NCBI RefSeq assembly: GCF_034347405.1
Contig: NZ_CP133778.1
Location: 1,984,001 to 2,048,000, forward strand
DNA from: Pseudomonas sp. CCC3.1
GTDB lineage: Bacteria > Pseudomonadota > Gammaproteobacteria > Pseudomonadales > Pseudomonadaceae
Direction: 5' to 3'
Length of the DNA stretch: 64,000 nt
The notes under the pieces were generated by a model. It saw only the letters and a list, made by a program, of their open reading frames with translations. It was not told the origin of the DNA and did no database searches. Shown here piece by piece: positions 1-8,657 of this stretch (position 1 is the stretch's first letter; the number at the start of each line of letters is the position of its first letter). Both the position numbers and the translations under genes were made by a program.

Positions 1-35
1 TCACATGGACGGGGTTTTTTTTGTTCGCGGGAGAT

Positions 36-248
36 TTACTCCGGACGAACCTGTGCAGCTTGCATACCCTTTTGGCCTTTCTCAGCCACGAAGGAAACGG
101 TCTGGCCTTCTTTCAGGCTTTTGAAACCGTCGCTTTCGATAGCTTTGAAGTGTACGAACAGGTCGTCACCGCCACCTTGAGGAGTGATGAAGCCGAAGCC
201 TTTTTCATCGTTGAACCATTTTACGGTGCCGGTTTGGCGATTAGACAT
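36..248 (-). CDS. Cold-shock domain protein (CspA family)
   Basis: This 70-residue protein is one cold-shock domain, an OB-fold that binds single-stranded RNA and DNA and acts in the cytoplasm as an RNA chaperone. The RNP1-like motif KGFGFITP lies near residues 16-23 and the RNP2-like motif LFVHF near 30-34. The length matches the family norm of about 65-75 residues. A GGAG box sits about 8 bases before the ATG. Pseudomonas carries several csp paralogs, and I cannot tell which this is, nor whether it is cold-inducible; cold-shock mRNAs often have long leaders, and the 250-400 interval has room for one. Confidence 0.95.
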   Translation of the reverse strand: MSNRQTGTVKWFNDEKGFGFITPQGGGDDLFVHFKAIESDGFKSLKEGQTVSFVAEKGQKGMQAAQVRPE

Positions 249-400
249 GGTGTATCTCCAAGAAACTTATATTTTCAGTAGTACTGTGCTGCTCAGGCCA
301 ACTGGGCACACTTGGCTATCATAGTCGAAATGTGCGGTTTGGGAGCCCCCCTGAGCCTCAGATTGACGTAATGTTAGCTTTTGTCTGGCGTTTAAAAAGC

Positions 401-429
401 CTGAAAGCCCCGTTTTATGGGGCTTTCAG
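401..429 (-). terminator. Rho-independent terminator
   Basis: A perfect 11-bp inverted repeat (CTGAAAGCCCC / GGGGCTTTCAG) encloses a 7-base loop. Read on the minus strand it is followed by GCTTTTTAAA. It lies about 100 bases beyond the stop of the minus-strand gene ending at 529, so it probably ends that transcript and insulates the csp gene. Confidence 0.8.
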
Positions 430-528
430 GGCGAAAGAGGCTTTAAAAAAAAGCAACTAATGAGACGTATTTTTTAGTTCAAGGCTGCATTTGGGCCGTT
501 TTTACCTTGTTTATTGCCTTGCGAAACC

Positions 529-840
529 CTATTTCTTGGGTTGAGTGCTTACTTTGCACTCTGCGATTGCATTCAAAGCGTCCTGCTGAAGCTGAGGATT
601 TTTTGCGCCTTCTGGGCTCATCAGTGTCCGGATTTGGGCCTCGGTGAAGCTCTTTTCGATTTTGTCGGCGCCACATGCACAGTGAGCTTTGGCAGCTTTT
701 TCACCGATGGTTTTTTCAGCTGCGGGCACACATTGGGCCGTGAACTGCTTTTTCAATTCTTTGGGCCAGGCTGCCTGGGCGCTAAGCGGCAGCAACAGTG
801 CCAGTGGTGCGGCGAAAGCCAAAAGATGAGTCATGCGCAT
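529..840 (-). CDS. Small secreted or periplasmic cysteine-containing protein
   Basis: The 103-residue product starts with a clear Sec signal peptide: MRMTH, a hydrophobic stretch, then a cut site after AQA near residue 23. The mature part is about 80 residues, lysine- and alanine-rich, with four cysteines (one in AQC, two in HCAC, one in AEC), which could form two disulfides in the periplasm. I do not recognise a named family, but the pattern resembles short conserved Pseudomonas exported proteins. It stands alone on its strand with a terminator at 401-429. Function is unknown. Confidence 0.8.
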   Translation of the reverse strand: MRMTHLLAFAAPLALLLPLSAQAAWPKELKKQFTAQCVPAAEKTIGEKAAKAHCACGADKIEKSFTEAQIRTLMSPEGAKNPQLQQDALNAIAECKVSTQPKK

Positions 841-1203
841 GTGATGCTCCTTGTGATCGTTAATTGCGAAATGATTTCACTCATTATCTGAGGGAATAAT
901 GAAGCTCAAGTTCATCATTTAGCAAAATTCGCCGGCTGTTTATGCGCAAAAAAAGAGGAAGGGGCAGCGCTTAAGCATCTGTGTTAGCATGCCGCCCTTG
1001 GCAGTTTTCTGTAAGCGCATGCTCCCTGAGCCGCGAAGCAGAGCCATTAACCTTTTTGTTTTGAACTCCAGTCACTCTGGTTCGGTTTCCGGTTGGCCGC
1101 AAGGCTCCTGCCACTGTGAGGCAGGTAGACCACCGAATCGCGTACTGGCTCATCCCAACCCACGTGACCTTTGGTAGGGGTCACCACTAGGAGAGGAGGC
1201 GCC
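841..1203 (+). promoter_or_regulatory. Intergenic leader region before thrS
   Basis: No convincing gene is seen here. The region must hold the divergent promoters for the small secreted protein and for thrS. An inverted repeat GTGACC / GGTCAC at 1164-1169 and 1179-1184 lies just before the thrS ribosome-binding site (GGAGAGGAGG) and could be a translational operator, but no threonine-rich leader peptide is visible. Short ORFs in the region show no codon bias or family likeness. Confidence 0.4.
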
Positions 1204-3126
1204 ATGCCAACTATTACTCTTCCCGACGGCAGTCAACGTTCATTCGATCACCCGGTCTCTGTTGCCGAGGTCGCTGCTTCAATTGGCGCAGGTTTGGCCA
1301 AGGCCACTGTAGCTGGCAAAGTCAACGGCAAGCTGGTTGATGCCTGTGACCTGATCGAAAATGATGCCACCTTGCAAATCATTACGCCCAAGGATGAAGA
1401 GGGGCTGGAGATCATTCGTCACTCTTGCGCTCACTTGGTCGGCCATGCAGTCAAGCAGTTGTACCCGACAGCCAAAATGGTGATCGGTCCTGTTATTGAC
1501 GAAGGCTTTTACTACGATATCGCCTATGAGCGTCCGTTTACCCCGGATGACATGGCTGCTATCGAGAAGCGCATGCAGCAGTTGATTGAAAAAGACTACG
1601 ACGTCATCAAGAAAGTGACGCCGCGCGCTGACGTGATCGAGCTGTTCTCTGAGCGTGGTGAAGATTACAAGCTGCGTTTGATCGAAGATATGCCGAACGA
1701 ACAGGCCATGGGTTTGTACTTCCATGAAGAATACGTTGACATGTGTCGTGGTCCTCACGTCCCGAATACACGCTTTCTCAAGTCATTCAAGCTGACCAAG
1801 CTGTCGGGCGCCTACTGGCGTGGCGATGCCAAAAACGAGCAGTTGCAGCGTATTTACGGCACTGCCTGGGCTGACAAGAAGCAGTTGGCTGCTTATGTCC
1901 TGCGTATAGAAGAGGCTGAAAAGCGCGACCACCGCAAAATCGGTAAGCGCCTGGGCCTGTTCCACACTCAAGAAGAAGCGCCGGGCATGGTGTTCTGGCA
2001 CCCAAATGGCTGGACCCTGTATCAAGTGCTTGAGCAGTACATGCGTAAAGTGCAGCGCGAGAACGGCTACCTGGAGATCAAGACTCCTCAGGTCGTGGAT
2101 CGCAGCTTGTGGGAAAAGTCCGGTCACTGGGCTAACTACGCTGAAAACATGTTCACCACTGAGTCGGAAAGCCGCGACTACGCGATCAAACCGATGAACT
2201 GCCCATGTCACGTGCAGGTGTTTAATCAAGGTCTGAAAAGCTATCGTGAGCTGCCATTGCGTCTGGCTGAATTTGGTGCTTGCCACCGCAACGAGCCGTC
2301 GGGTGCCTTGCATGGCATCATGCGTGTTCGCGCCTTTACGCAAGACGATGCGCACATCTTCTGCACTGAAGAGCAGATGCAGGCCGAGTCCGCAGCCTTT
2401 ATCAAGCTGACGCTGGATGTGTACGCAGACTTCGGTTTTAAAGATATCGAACTCAAGCTTTCGACTCGCCCTGAAAAGCGCGTAGGTTCCGATGAGCTGT
2501 GGGATCGTGCCGAAAGTGCCTTGGCTTCAGCTCTTGATAGCGCCGGTTTGGCTTATGACTTGCAGCCGGGTGAAGGCGCCTTCTACGGGCCGAAGATTGA
2601 ATTTTCTCTAAAAGATTGTCTTGGTCGTGTCTGGCAGTGTGGTACCCTGCAGCTCGATTTTAACCTGCCGATCCGTCTTGGCGCAGAGTATGTGTCTGAA
2701 GACAACAGCCGCAAGCATCCCGTTATGCTGCACCGCGCGATCCTCGGATCGTTCGAGCGCTTTGTCGGTATTTTGATTGAGCATTACGAAGGGGCGTTCC
2801 CCGCGTGGTTGGCGCCAACTCAGGCAGTGATCATGAATATCACTGATAAACAGGCAGAATTTGCCGCTGAGGTTGAAAAAACTCTCAATCAGAGCGGGTT
2901 TCGTGCCAAGTCTGACTTGAGAAATGAAAAGATCGGCTTTAAAATCCGCGAGCATACTTTGCTCAAGGTTCCTTATCTCTTGGTTATCGGAGATCGGGAA
3001 GTCGAGATGCAGACTGTCGCTGTGCGTACACGTGAAGGTGCTGACCTGGGCTCGATGCCCGTCGCGCAATTCGCTGAATTCCTCGCACAAGCGGTTTCCC
3101 GGCGTGGTCGCCATGATTCGGAGTAA
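1204..3126 (+). CDS. thrS: Threonine--tRNA ligase
   Basis: The product charges tRNA-Thr with threonine in the cytoplasm. At 640 residues it matches the E. coli enzyme (642). An N-terminal TGS domain (about 1-61) is followed by the editing (SAD) domain with HSCAH at 73-77, the class II catalytic core and a C-terminal anticodon-binding domain. Zinc-ligand motifs MNCPCH, DDAHIFC and MLHRAI are all present. The ATG at 1204 is chosen over an in-frame ATG 33 bases upstream because a strong purine-rich ribosome-binding site (AGGAGAGGAGG) precedes it and MPTITLPDG is the usual N-terminus. It heads the thrS-infC-rpmI-rplT cluster, and its stop codon overlaps the probable infC start. Confidence 0.98.
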   Translation: MPTITLPDGSQRSFDHPVSVAEVAASIGAGLAKATVAGKVNGKLVDACDLIENDATLQIITPKDEEGLEIIRHSCAHLVGHAVKQLYPTAKMVIGPVIDEGFYYDIAYERPFTPDDMAAIEKRMQQLIEKDYDVIKKVTPRADVIELFSERGEDYKLRLIEDMPNEQAMGLYFHEEYVDMCRGPHVPNTRFLKSFKLTKLSGAYWRGDAKNEQLQRIYGTAWADKKQLAAYVLRIEEAEKRDHRKIGKRLGLFHTQEEAPGMVFWHPNGWTLYQVLEQYMRKVQRENGYLEIKTPQVVDRSLWEKSGHWANYAENMFTTESESRDYAIKPMNCPCHVQVFNQGLKSYRELPLRLAEFGACHRNEPSGALHGIMRVRAFTQDDAHIFCTEEQMQAESAAFIKLTLDVYADFGFKDIELKLSTRPEKRVGSDELWDRAESALASALDSAGLAYDLQPGEGAFYGPKIEFSLKDCLGRVWQCGTLQLDFNLPIRLGAEYVSEDNSRKHPVMLHRAILGSFERFVGILIEHYEGAFPAWLAPTQAVIMNITDKQAEFAAEVEKTLNQSGFRAKSDLRNEKIGFKIREHTLLKVPYLLVIGDREVEMQTVAVRTREGADLGSMPVAQFAEFLAQAVSRRGRHDSE

Positions 3127-3677
3127 TTATTATTAAGCGTGAAATGAGACAAGATAAACGAGCTGCACCGAAAGCCCCGATCAACGAGAATATCTCGGCA
3201 CGCGAGGTTCGGTTAATCGGAGCTGAGGGCGAGCAACTTGGCATTGTCCCGATCGAAGAAGCGCTTCTTAAGGCTGAAGAAGCCAAACTGGATTTGGTGG
3301 AAATTTCCGCTGATGCAGTACCCCCTGTTTGTAAGCTGATGGATTACGGCAAGTCGATCTTCGAAAAGAAGAAACAGATTGCCGCAGCGAAGAAAAACCA
3401 GAAACAAATCCAGGTTAAAGAAATCAAGTTTCGTCCAGGGACGGAGGAAGGGGATTACCAGGTAAAACTGCGCAACCTGGTACGTTTCCTGAGTGATGGG
3501 GACAGGGCCAAGGTGTCGTTACGATTCCGCGGCCGTGAGATGGCCCACCAGGAGCTGGGTATGGAACTGTTGAAGCGGGTTGAAGCTGACCTGGTCGAAT
3601 ACGGGACCGTCGAACAGCATCCTAAGATGGAAGGACGCCAGCTGATTATGGTCATCGCCCCGAAAAAGAAGAAGTAA
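3126..3677 (+). CDS. infC: Translation initiation factor IF-3 (non-AUG start)
   Basis: IF-3 binds the 30S subunit, checks start-codon selection and prevents early 50S joining. The protein shows the N-domain (INENISAREVRLIGAEGEQLGIV), the lysine-rich linker and the C-domain (KEIKFRPGT..., FRGREMAHQELG). Three ATT codons in a row (3126-3134) precede KREMRQDK. infC genes of this group start at AUU, and starting at the first ATT gives 183 residues, as I recall for Pseudomonas. The first in-frame ATG (3144) would give 177 residues but lacks a good ribosome-binding site. An AUU start lets IF-3 repress its own translation. The exact ATT is uncertain (3126, 3129 or 3132). Confidence 0.93.
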   Translation: MIIKREMRQDKRAAPKAPINENISAREVRLIGAEGEQLGIVPIEEALLKAEEAKLDLVEISADAVPPVCKLMDYGKSIFEKKKQIAAAKKNQKQIQVKEIKFRPGTEEGDYQVKLRNLVRFLSDGDRAKVSLRFRGREMAHQELGMELLKRVEADLVEYGTVEQHPKMEGRQLIMVIAPKKKK

Positions 3678-3737
3678 CCACCAGGGCACGGCAGGCCTTG
3701 CGGTTATGTTTATCAACTGAATGCGGAGTATCCGAAC

Positions 3738-3932
3738 ATGCCAAAGATGAAGACTAAAAGTGGTGCTGCTAAGCGGTTTCTGAAAACTGCTAACGGTATC
3801 AAGCACAAACACGCTTTCAAGAGCCACATCCTGACCAAAATGTCGACCAAGCGTAAGCGTCAACTGCGCGGAAGCAGCTTGCTGCATCCGTCCGACGTGG
3901 CAAAAGTCGAGCGCATGCTGCGCCTTCGTTAA
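3738..3932 (+). CDS. rpmI: 50S ribosomal protein L35
   Basis: This 64-residue, very basic protein begins MPKMKTKSGAAKRFLKTANG, the diagnostic start of bacterial L35, and ends with the conserved RMLRLR. It is a large-subunit protein. It lies 60 bases after infC and 29 before rplT, the usual order, so the three are presumably co-transcribed. A GGAG box sits about 9 bases before the ATG. Confidence 0.98.
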   Translation: MPKMKTKSGAAKRFLKTANGIKHKHAFKSHILTKMSTKRKRQLRGSSLLHPSDVAKVERMLRLR

Positions 3933-3961
3933 TTTTTGGTTAAGACTAGAGGAAGTAACTC

Positions 3962-4318
3962 ATGGCTCGTGTAAAGCGTGGCGTTGTCGCCCGTAAACGT
4001 CACAAAAAAATTCTGAAACTGGCTAAAGGCTACTACGGCGCACGCTCACGCGTATTCCGTGTTGCCAAGCAAGCGGTAATCAAGGCAGGCCAATACGCCT
4101 ACCGTGACCGTCGTCAGAAAAAACGTCAGTTCCGCGCTCTGTGGATCGCTCGTATCAACGCTGGTGCACGTATCAACGGTCTGTCTTACAGCCGTTTCAT
4201 CGCCGGCCTGAAAAAAGCTTCCATCGAGATCGACCGTAAGGTTCTGTCTGATCTGGCAGTGAACGAAAAAGCGGCGTTTGCTGCGATTGTCGAGAAAGCT
4301 AAAGCCACCTTGGCTTAA
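3962..4318 (+). CDS. rplT: 50S ribosomal protein L20
   Basis: The 118-residue basic protein begins MARVKRGVVARKRHKKILKLAKGYYGARSR in the pattern of L20, an early assembly protein of the large subunit that binds 23S rRNA. Its length matches the family. In enteric bacteria L20 represses rpmI-rplT translation by binding its own mRNA; I did not identify that structure here. A terminator follows at 4374-4409, separating it from pheS. Confidence 0.98.
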   Translation: MARVKRGVVARKRHKKILKLAKGYYGARSRVFRVAKQAVIKAGQYAYRDRRQKKRQFRALWIARINAGARINGLSYSRFIAGLKKASIEIDRKVLSDLAVNEKAAFAAIVEKAKATLA

Positions 4319-4373
4319 GTACCCCCGACAGTTCTTGTGCTCACCTCTGTGGGCTCAGGTGCTAAACGTCTTA

Positions 4374-4409
4374 AATAGGGGAAGAGCCTTCAAGCTCTTC
4401 CCCTATTTT
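4374..4409 (+). terminator. Terminator between rplT and pheS
   Basis: A 14-bp inverted repeat (AATAGGGGAAGAGC / GCTCTTCCCCTATT) with a 6-base loop ends in TTTTG. It closes the rplT transcript and lies about 20 bases before the pheS start. In enteric bacteria pheST has an attenuator with a phenylalanine-rich leader peptide. No such leader is seen, so I call this a plain or leaky terminator. Confidence 0.8.
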
Positions 4410-4426
4410 GTATCTGGAGTCTGTAC

Positions 4427-5443
4427 ATGGAAAACCTGGATGCGCTGGTCTCTCAAGCACTAGAGGCTGTGCAAAGCGCTGAAGATATTAATGCCCTGGA
4501 GCAAATCCGGGTTCAGTACCTTGGCAAAAAAGGTGAATTGACTCAGGTGATGAAGACCTTGGGGAATTTGCCAGCTGAAGAGCGCCCACAAGTGGGAGCC
4601 CTGATCAACGTTGCCAAGGAGCGTGTCACAGAGGTTCTCAATGCACGCAAGGCGCTGTTTGAAGAGGCCGAACTGGCCGCCAAACTGTCTGCCGAGTCTA
4701 TTGATGTGACCCTGCCTGGCCGTGGCCAGACCTCAGGCGGTCTGCATCCGGTTACCCGGACTCTGGAACGTATCGAACAGTTCTTCACTCATATTGGCTA
4801 CGGCATCGCCGAAGGCCCAGAGGTCGAAGACGACTATCACAACTTTGAGGCGCTCAACATCCCAGGCCATCACCCGGCCCGTTCGATGCATGACACCTTC
4901 TATTTCAATGCCAACATGCTGTTGCGCACCCATACCTCCCCGGTACAGGTCCGCACCATGGAATCGCAGCAGCCGCCGATCCGCATCGTCTGTCCGGGTC
5001 GTGTGTATCGTAGCGACTCCGATATCACTCACTCGCCGATGTTCCATCAGGTTGAAGGCCTGCTGGTCGATCGCGATATCAACTTCTCGGACCTTAAAGG
5101 GACCATCGAAGAGTTTTTGCGAGTGTTCTTCGAAAAAGAATTGGCCGTGCGTTTCCGCCCTTCGTACTTCCCGTTCACAGAGCCTTCGGCTGAAGTGGAT
5201 ATGGAGTGCGTGATGTGTAGTGGCAAAGGCTGCCGTGTATGCAAGCAAACGGGCTGGCTGGAAGTTATGGGCTGCGGCATGGTTCATCCGAACGTGCTGC
5301 GTATGTCCGGCATCGACCCGGAGGAGTTCTCGGGTTTTGCTTTCGGCATGGGCGTTGAACGTCTGGCCATGCTGCGTTACGGCGTGAACGACTTGCGTCT
5401 GTTCTTCGACAACGACTTGCGGTTCCTCGCGCAATTTCGCTAG
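4427..5443 (+). CDS. pheS: Phenylalanine--tRNA ligase alpha subunit
   Basis: This is the catalytic subunit of the (alpha-beta)2 enzyme that charges tRNA-Phe. The 338-residue chain has an N-terminal coiled-coil arm (about 1-85), the segment HNFEALNIPGHHPAR, class II motif 2 (VYRSDSDITHSPMFHQVEG) and motif 3 (GFAFGMGVERLAMLRYG). A CVMCSGKGCRVC cysteine cluster sits before motif 3, as in many PheS proteins. It is followed 26 bases later by pheT with its own GGAG site. The ATG is preceded by a weak ribosome-binding site (TGGAG). Confidence 0.98.
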   Translation: MENLDALVSQALEAVQSAEDINALEQIRVQYLGKKGELTQVMKTLGNLPAEERPQVGALINVAKERVTEVLNARKALFEEAELAAKLSAESIDVTLPGRGQTSGGLHPVTRTLERIEQFFTHIGYGIAEGPEVEDDYHNFEALNIPGHHPARSMHDTFYFNANMLLRTHTSPVQVRTMESQQPPIRIVCPGRVYRSDSDITHSPMFHQVEGLLVDRDINFSDLKGTIEEFLRVFFEKELAVRFRPSYFPFTEPSAEVDMECVMCSGKGCRVCKQTGWLEVMGCGMVHPNVLRMSGIDPEEFSGFAFGMGVERLAMLRYGVNDLRLFFDNDLRFLAQFR

Positions 5444-5469
5444 TCGTAACGAATTCTTAGGAGAGCAGG

Positions 5470-7848
5470 ATGAAATTCAGTGAACAATGGCTGCGTGGTT
5501 GGGTTAACCCGCAGGTAAGTCGTGACGAGCTGGTTGCTCGTTTGTCGATGGCCGGTCTTGAGGTCGATAGCGTAACGCCGGCCGCCGGTGTATTCAGCGG
5601 CGTTGTCGTGGGTGAGGTGCTCAGCACTGAGCAGCACCCAGACGCCGACAAACTTCGCGTGTGTCAAGTCAGCAATGGCTCGGAGACTTTTCAGGTAGTT
5701 TGCGGTGCGCCGAACGTACGGCCCGGCCTGAAAGTTCCATTCGCCATGATCGGTGCAGAACTGCCAGGCGACTTCAAAATCAAGAAAGCCAAGCTGCGTG
5801 GTCTTGAGTCCAATGGCATGCTGTGCTCGCAAGCAGAGCTGCAAATTGGTGAAGGCAATGATGGCTTGATGGAATTGCCATCCGATGCGCCTGTAGGCGA
5901 GGACATTCGCACGTTTCTGGGGCTTGAAGATGCCAGCATTGAGGTCGACCTGACCCCTAACCGTGGCGACTGCTTGTCTTTGGCAGGTTTGGCCCGCGAG
6001 GTTGGCGCGCTGTACGCCGCAGAAGTGACTCGTCCTGTAGTAGCCGCTGTTGCAGCGGTACACGATGAAGTTCGCCCGGTTGAGGTGTTGGCACCTTCTG
6101 CCTGCCCGCGTTATCTGGGGCGCGTCATCCGCAACGTCGATCTGTCACGCCCGACGCCTCTCTGGATGGTTGAACGCCTGCGTCGTGCAGACGTTCGTAG
6201 CATCGACGCTGCTGTCGACATCACAAACTATGTGATGCTTGAGTTGGGTCAGCCGTTGCACGCATTCGATCTCGCCGAGATTAATGGCGGCATCCGCGTG
6301 CGTATGGCTGACGAGGGCGAGAAACTGGTACTGCTCGACGGTCAGGAAGTCACCCTGCGTAGCGACACATTGGTGATTGCTGACCACTCCCGTGCTTTGG
6401 CAATTGCTGGTGTGATGGGCGGGGAGCACAGCGGTGTTTCTATCAAAACCCGCGATATATTCCTCGAAAGTGCTTTCTTTGATCAGATCGCTGTAGCGGG
6501 TAAGGCCCGATCCTATGGTCTGCACACAGATGCCTCGCATCGCTATGAGCGTGGTGTGGACTGGAAATTGGCGCGTGAAGCCATGGAGCGTGCCACAGGC
6601 TTGCTTCTGGAAATCACCGGTGGTGAAGCTGGTCCAATCGTAGAGACTGTTAACGAGCAGTACCTGCCATCGATTGCACCCATCACTTTGCGCGCTGCAC
6701 GCATCACTCAGATGCTCGGCCTAGAAATGGATTCTGCTGAAGTCGAGCGTCTGCTCAGTGCTTTGGGGCTGGACATTTCCGCTGACGGGGTAGGGCAGTG
6801 GCGTGTTGAGGTGCCTAGCCACCGTTTCGATATCAGCCTTGAAGTTGATTTGATCGAAGAATTGGCTCGCCTTTATGGTTACAACCGTCTGCCGGTTCGC
6901 TACCCGCAAGCTCGCCTTGCGCCGCAAGCTAAAACTGAGGCGCGTAGCGAACTGCCAGAGTTGCGTCGCCTGCTGGTAGCTCGTGGTTACCAGGAAGCAA
7001 TAACTTACAGTTTTATCGATCCGAAGCAATTCGAATTGTTCAGCCCGGGCGTTAAGCCTCTATTGTTGGCCAATCCAATTTCCAACGACATGGCAGCAAT
7101 GCGTGCGTCTTTGTGGCCGGGTCTGGTTAAGTCCTTGCAGCACAACCTCAACCGTCAGCAAGATCGCGTCCGTCTCTTCGAAAGTGGTCTGCGTTTTGTC
7201 GGGCAACTGGAAGGTCTGAAGCAAGAGCCAATGCTTGCCGGTGTAGTATGCGGTAGCCGCTTGCCAGAAGGCTGGGCACAAGGTCGCGATGTTGCCGACT
7301 TCTTTGACGTCAAAGCTGACGTAGAAGCGGTGTTGGGCTTTGCCGGTGCACTTGATGCGTTCACCTTTGTAGTGGGTAGCCATCCTGCTTTGCACCCTGG
7401 GCAGACTGCTCGTATTGAGCGTGATGGGCGTGAAGTCGGTTATGTGGGTGCGATTCACCCTGAACTGGCAAAAACGCTGGGTCTTGACCGTCCTGTGTTC
7501 CTTTTCGAACTGGTACTGGCAGAAGTGGCTTCGGGCAAAATGCCGAAATTCCACGAGCTGTCCCGCTTCCCGGAAGTGCGCCGTGACCTGGCATTGTTGG
7601 CTGATCGTGACGTTGCAGCCAGCGATGTGCTGAACGTAATCCGTGAAAATGCAGGTGAATGGCTGACAGACCTCAGGCTATTTGACGTTTACCAGGGTAA
7701 AGGTATTGATCCGCATAGAAAAAGCCTTGCAGTTGGCTTGACCTGGCAGCATCCATCGCGCACTCTTAATGACGATGAGGTGAACACCACGACACAAAAT
7801 ATCCTCACCTCGCTCGAAAAAAGGTTGAACGCCACGTTAAGGAAGTGA
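5470..7848 (+). CDS. pheT: Phenylalanine--tRNA ligase beta subunit
   Basis: The 792-residue beta subunit matches the usual length of about 795. It contains an N-terminal OB-fold tRNA-binding domain (about 40-150, QHPDADKLRVCQV), the B3/B4 editing domain, the B5 domain, an inactive synthetase-like core and a C-terminal FDX-ACB anticodon-binding domain starting near HELSRFPEVRRDLALL. It forms the heterotetramer with PheS. ihfA begins three bases after its stop, so the two are translationally close, as is usual in gammaproteobacteria. Confidence 0.98.
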   Translation: MKFSEQWLRGWVNPQVSRDELVARLSMAGLEVDSVTPAAGVFSGVVVGEVLSTEQHPDADKLRVCQVSNGSETFQVVCGAPNVRPGLKVPFAMIGAELPGDFKIKKAKLRGLESNGMLCSQAELQIGEGNDGLMELPSDAPVGEDIRTFLGLEDASIEVDLTPNRGDCLSLAGLAREVGALYAAEVTRPVVAAVAAVHDEVRPVEVLAPSACPRYLGRVIRNVDLSRPTPLWMVERLRRADVRSIDAAVDITNYVMLELGQPLHAFDLAEINGGIRVRMADEGEKLVLLDGQEVTLRSDTLVIADHSRALAIAGVMGGEHSGVSIKTRDIFLESAFFDQIAVAGKARSYGLHTDASHRYERGVDWKLAREAMERATGLLLEITGGEAGPIVETVNEQYLPSIAPITLRAARITQMLGLEMDSAEVERLLSALGLDISADGVGQWRVEVPSHRFDISLEVDLIEELARLYGYNRLPVRYPQARLAPQAKTEARSELPELRRLLVARGYQEAITYSFIDPKQFELFSPGVKPLLLANPISNDMAAMRASLWPGLVKSLQHNLNRQQDRVRLFESGLRFVGQLEGLKQEPMLAGVVCGSRLPEGWAQGRDVADFFDVKADVEAVLGFAGALDAFTFVVGSHPALHPGQTARIERDGREVGYVGAIHPELAKTLGLDRPVFLFELVLAEVASGKMPKFHELSRFPEVRRDLALLADRDVAASDVLNVIRENAGEWLTDLRLFDVYQGKGIDPHRKSLAVGLTWQHPSRTLNDDEVNTTTQNILTSLEKRLNATLRK

Positions 7849-7851
7849 CGT

Positions 7852-8154
7852 ATGGGGGCTCTGACGAAAGCTGAAATGGCGGAACGTCTTTATGAAGAGC
7901 TGGGCCTGAATAAACGCGAAGCCAAAGAATTGGTGGAGTTGTTTTTCGAAGAAATCAGGCACGCTCTTGAAGACAATGAACAGGTCAAACTGTCAGGTTT
8001 TGGCAATTTTGATTTGCGTGACAAGCGACAGCGGCCTGGCCGCAATCCGAAAACGGGAGAGGAAATCCCGATCACGGCTCGCCGTGTGGTCACCTTTCGT
8101 CCAGGGCAGAAGTTGAAGGCCCGAGTAGAGGCTTATGCTGGAACCAAGTCATAA
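7852..8154 (+). CDS. ihfA: Integration host factor subunit alpha
   Basis: This 100-residue HU/IHF-family protein pairs with IhfB to bend DNA at specific sites, acting in transcription, replication and site-specific recombination. The diagnostic DNA-binding arm GRNPKTGEEIPITARRVVTFRPGQ spans about residues 63-86. It follows pheT by three bases and overlaps the next gene by 20, so it sits in one operon with pheST. IHF is often a cofactor for integrases that use nearby tRNA genes, which gives the location some interest. Confidence 0.97.
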   Translation: MGALTKAEMAERLYEELGLNKREAKELVELFFEEIRHALEDNEQVKLSGFGNFDLRDKRQRPGRNPKTGEEIPITARRVVTFRPGQKLKARVEAYAGTKS

Positions 8155-8491
8155 CGACGAGCTCCCGCCGATTCCAGGCAAACGCTACTTCGCCATTGGC
8201 GAAGTTAGCGAGTTATGTGCGGTAAAGCCGCACGTGCTGCGCTACTGGGAGCAAGAATTTCCTCAGCTTAACCCCGTCAAACGACGCGGAAACCGCCGGT
8301 ATTATCAGCGACAAGACGTGCTGATGATCCGGCAGATTCGCGCTTTGCTTTACGATCAAGGTTTTACCATCGGAGGCGCACGCCAGCGATTGTCTGGCGA
8401 TGAAGCCAAAGATGACACCACGCAATACAAACAACTGATTCGCCAAACGATCTCCGAGCTGGAGGACGTTTTACTGGTACTTCGCAAATAA
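8135..8491 (+). CDS. MerR-family transcriptional regulator
   Basis: The 118-residue protein opens with a winged helix-turn-helix of the MerR type: FAIGEVSELCAVKPHVLRYWEQEFPQL and the wing GNRRYYQRQDV, followed by a short coiled helix. It lacks a ligand-binding tail and conserved effector cysteines, so it may be a small MerR-like regulator that responds to no metal. It overlaps ihfA by 20 bases, and this ihfA-merR-tRNA-Pro order is familiar in Pseudomonas. Its targets are unknown. Confidence 0.92.
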   Translation: MLEPSHNDELPPIPGKRYFAIGEVSELCAVKPHVLRYWEQEFPQLNPVKRRGNRRYYQRQDVLMIRQIRALLYDQGFTIGGARQRLSGDEAKDDTTQYKQLIRQTISELEDVLLVLRK

Positions 8492-8580
8492 ACCTGTCTT
8501 TAAAATACTTTCGTATTTCAAAAGCTTAAGGTATATTTCTCGACGTTCTAGCAAGCCGCAACATAGATGTAACGCCTAGT

Positions 8581-8657
8581 CGGGGCGTAGCGCAGTCCGG
8601 TAGCGCACTAGCATGGGGTGCTAGGGGTCGAGTGTTCGAATCACTCCGTCCCGACCA
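8581..8657 (+). tRNA. tRNA-Pro (anticodon GGG)
   Basis: A 77-base cloverleaf can be folded by eye. The acceptor stem is CGGGGCG / CGTCCCG with one G-U pair, the D-arm contains AGCGCAG, the anticodon stem is CTAGC / GCTAG around loop ATGGGGT (anticodon GGG), the T-arm holds TTCGAAT, and the gene encodes ACCA at its 3' end. The ICE remnant starts directly after it, so this gene is the likely chromosomal attachment site. Confidence 0.97.

Noticed and set aside
971..1153. Open frame of 60 residues before thrS (and a frame on the other strand)
   Set aside because: No ribosome-binding site, no codon bias and no family likeness. It overlaps the leader and promoter region and looks like chance openness in GC-rich DNA.
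8498..8524. AT-rich inverted repeat after the MerR-type gene
   Set aside because: The arms are mostly A and T with one mismatch, and the T-run is interrupted; it may be a weak terminator but is not clear enough to list.
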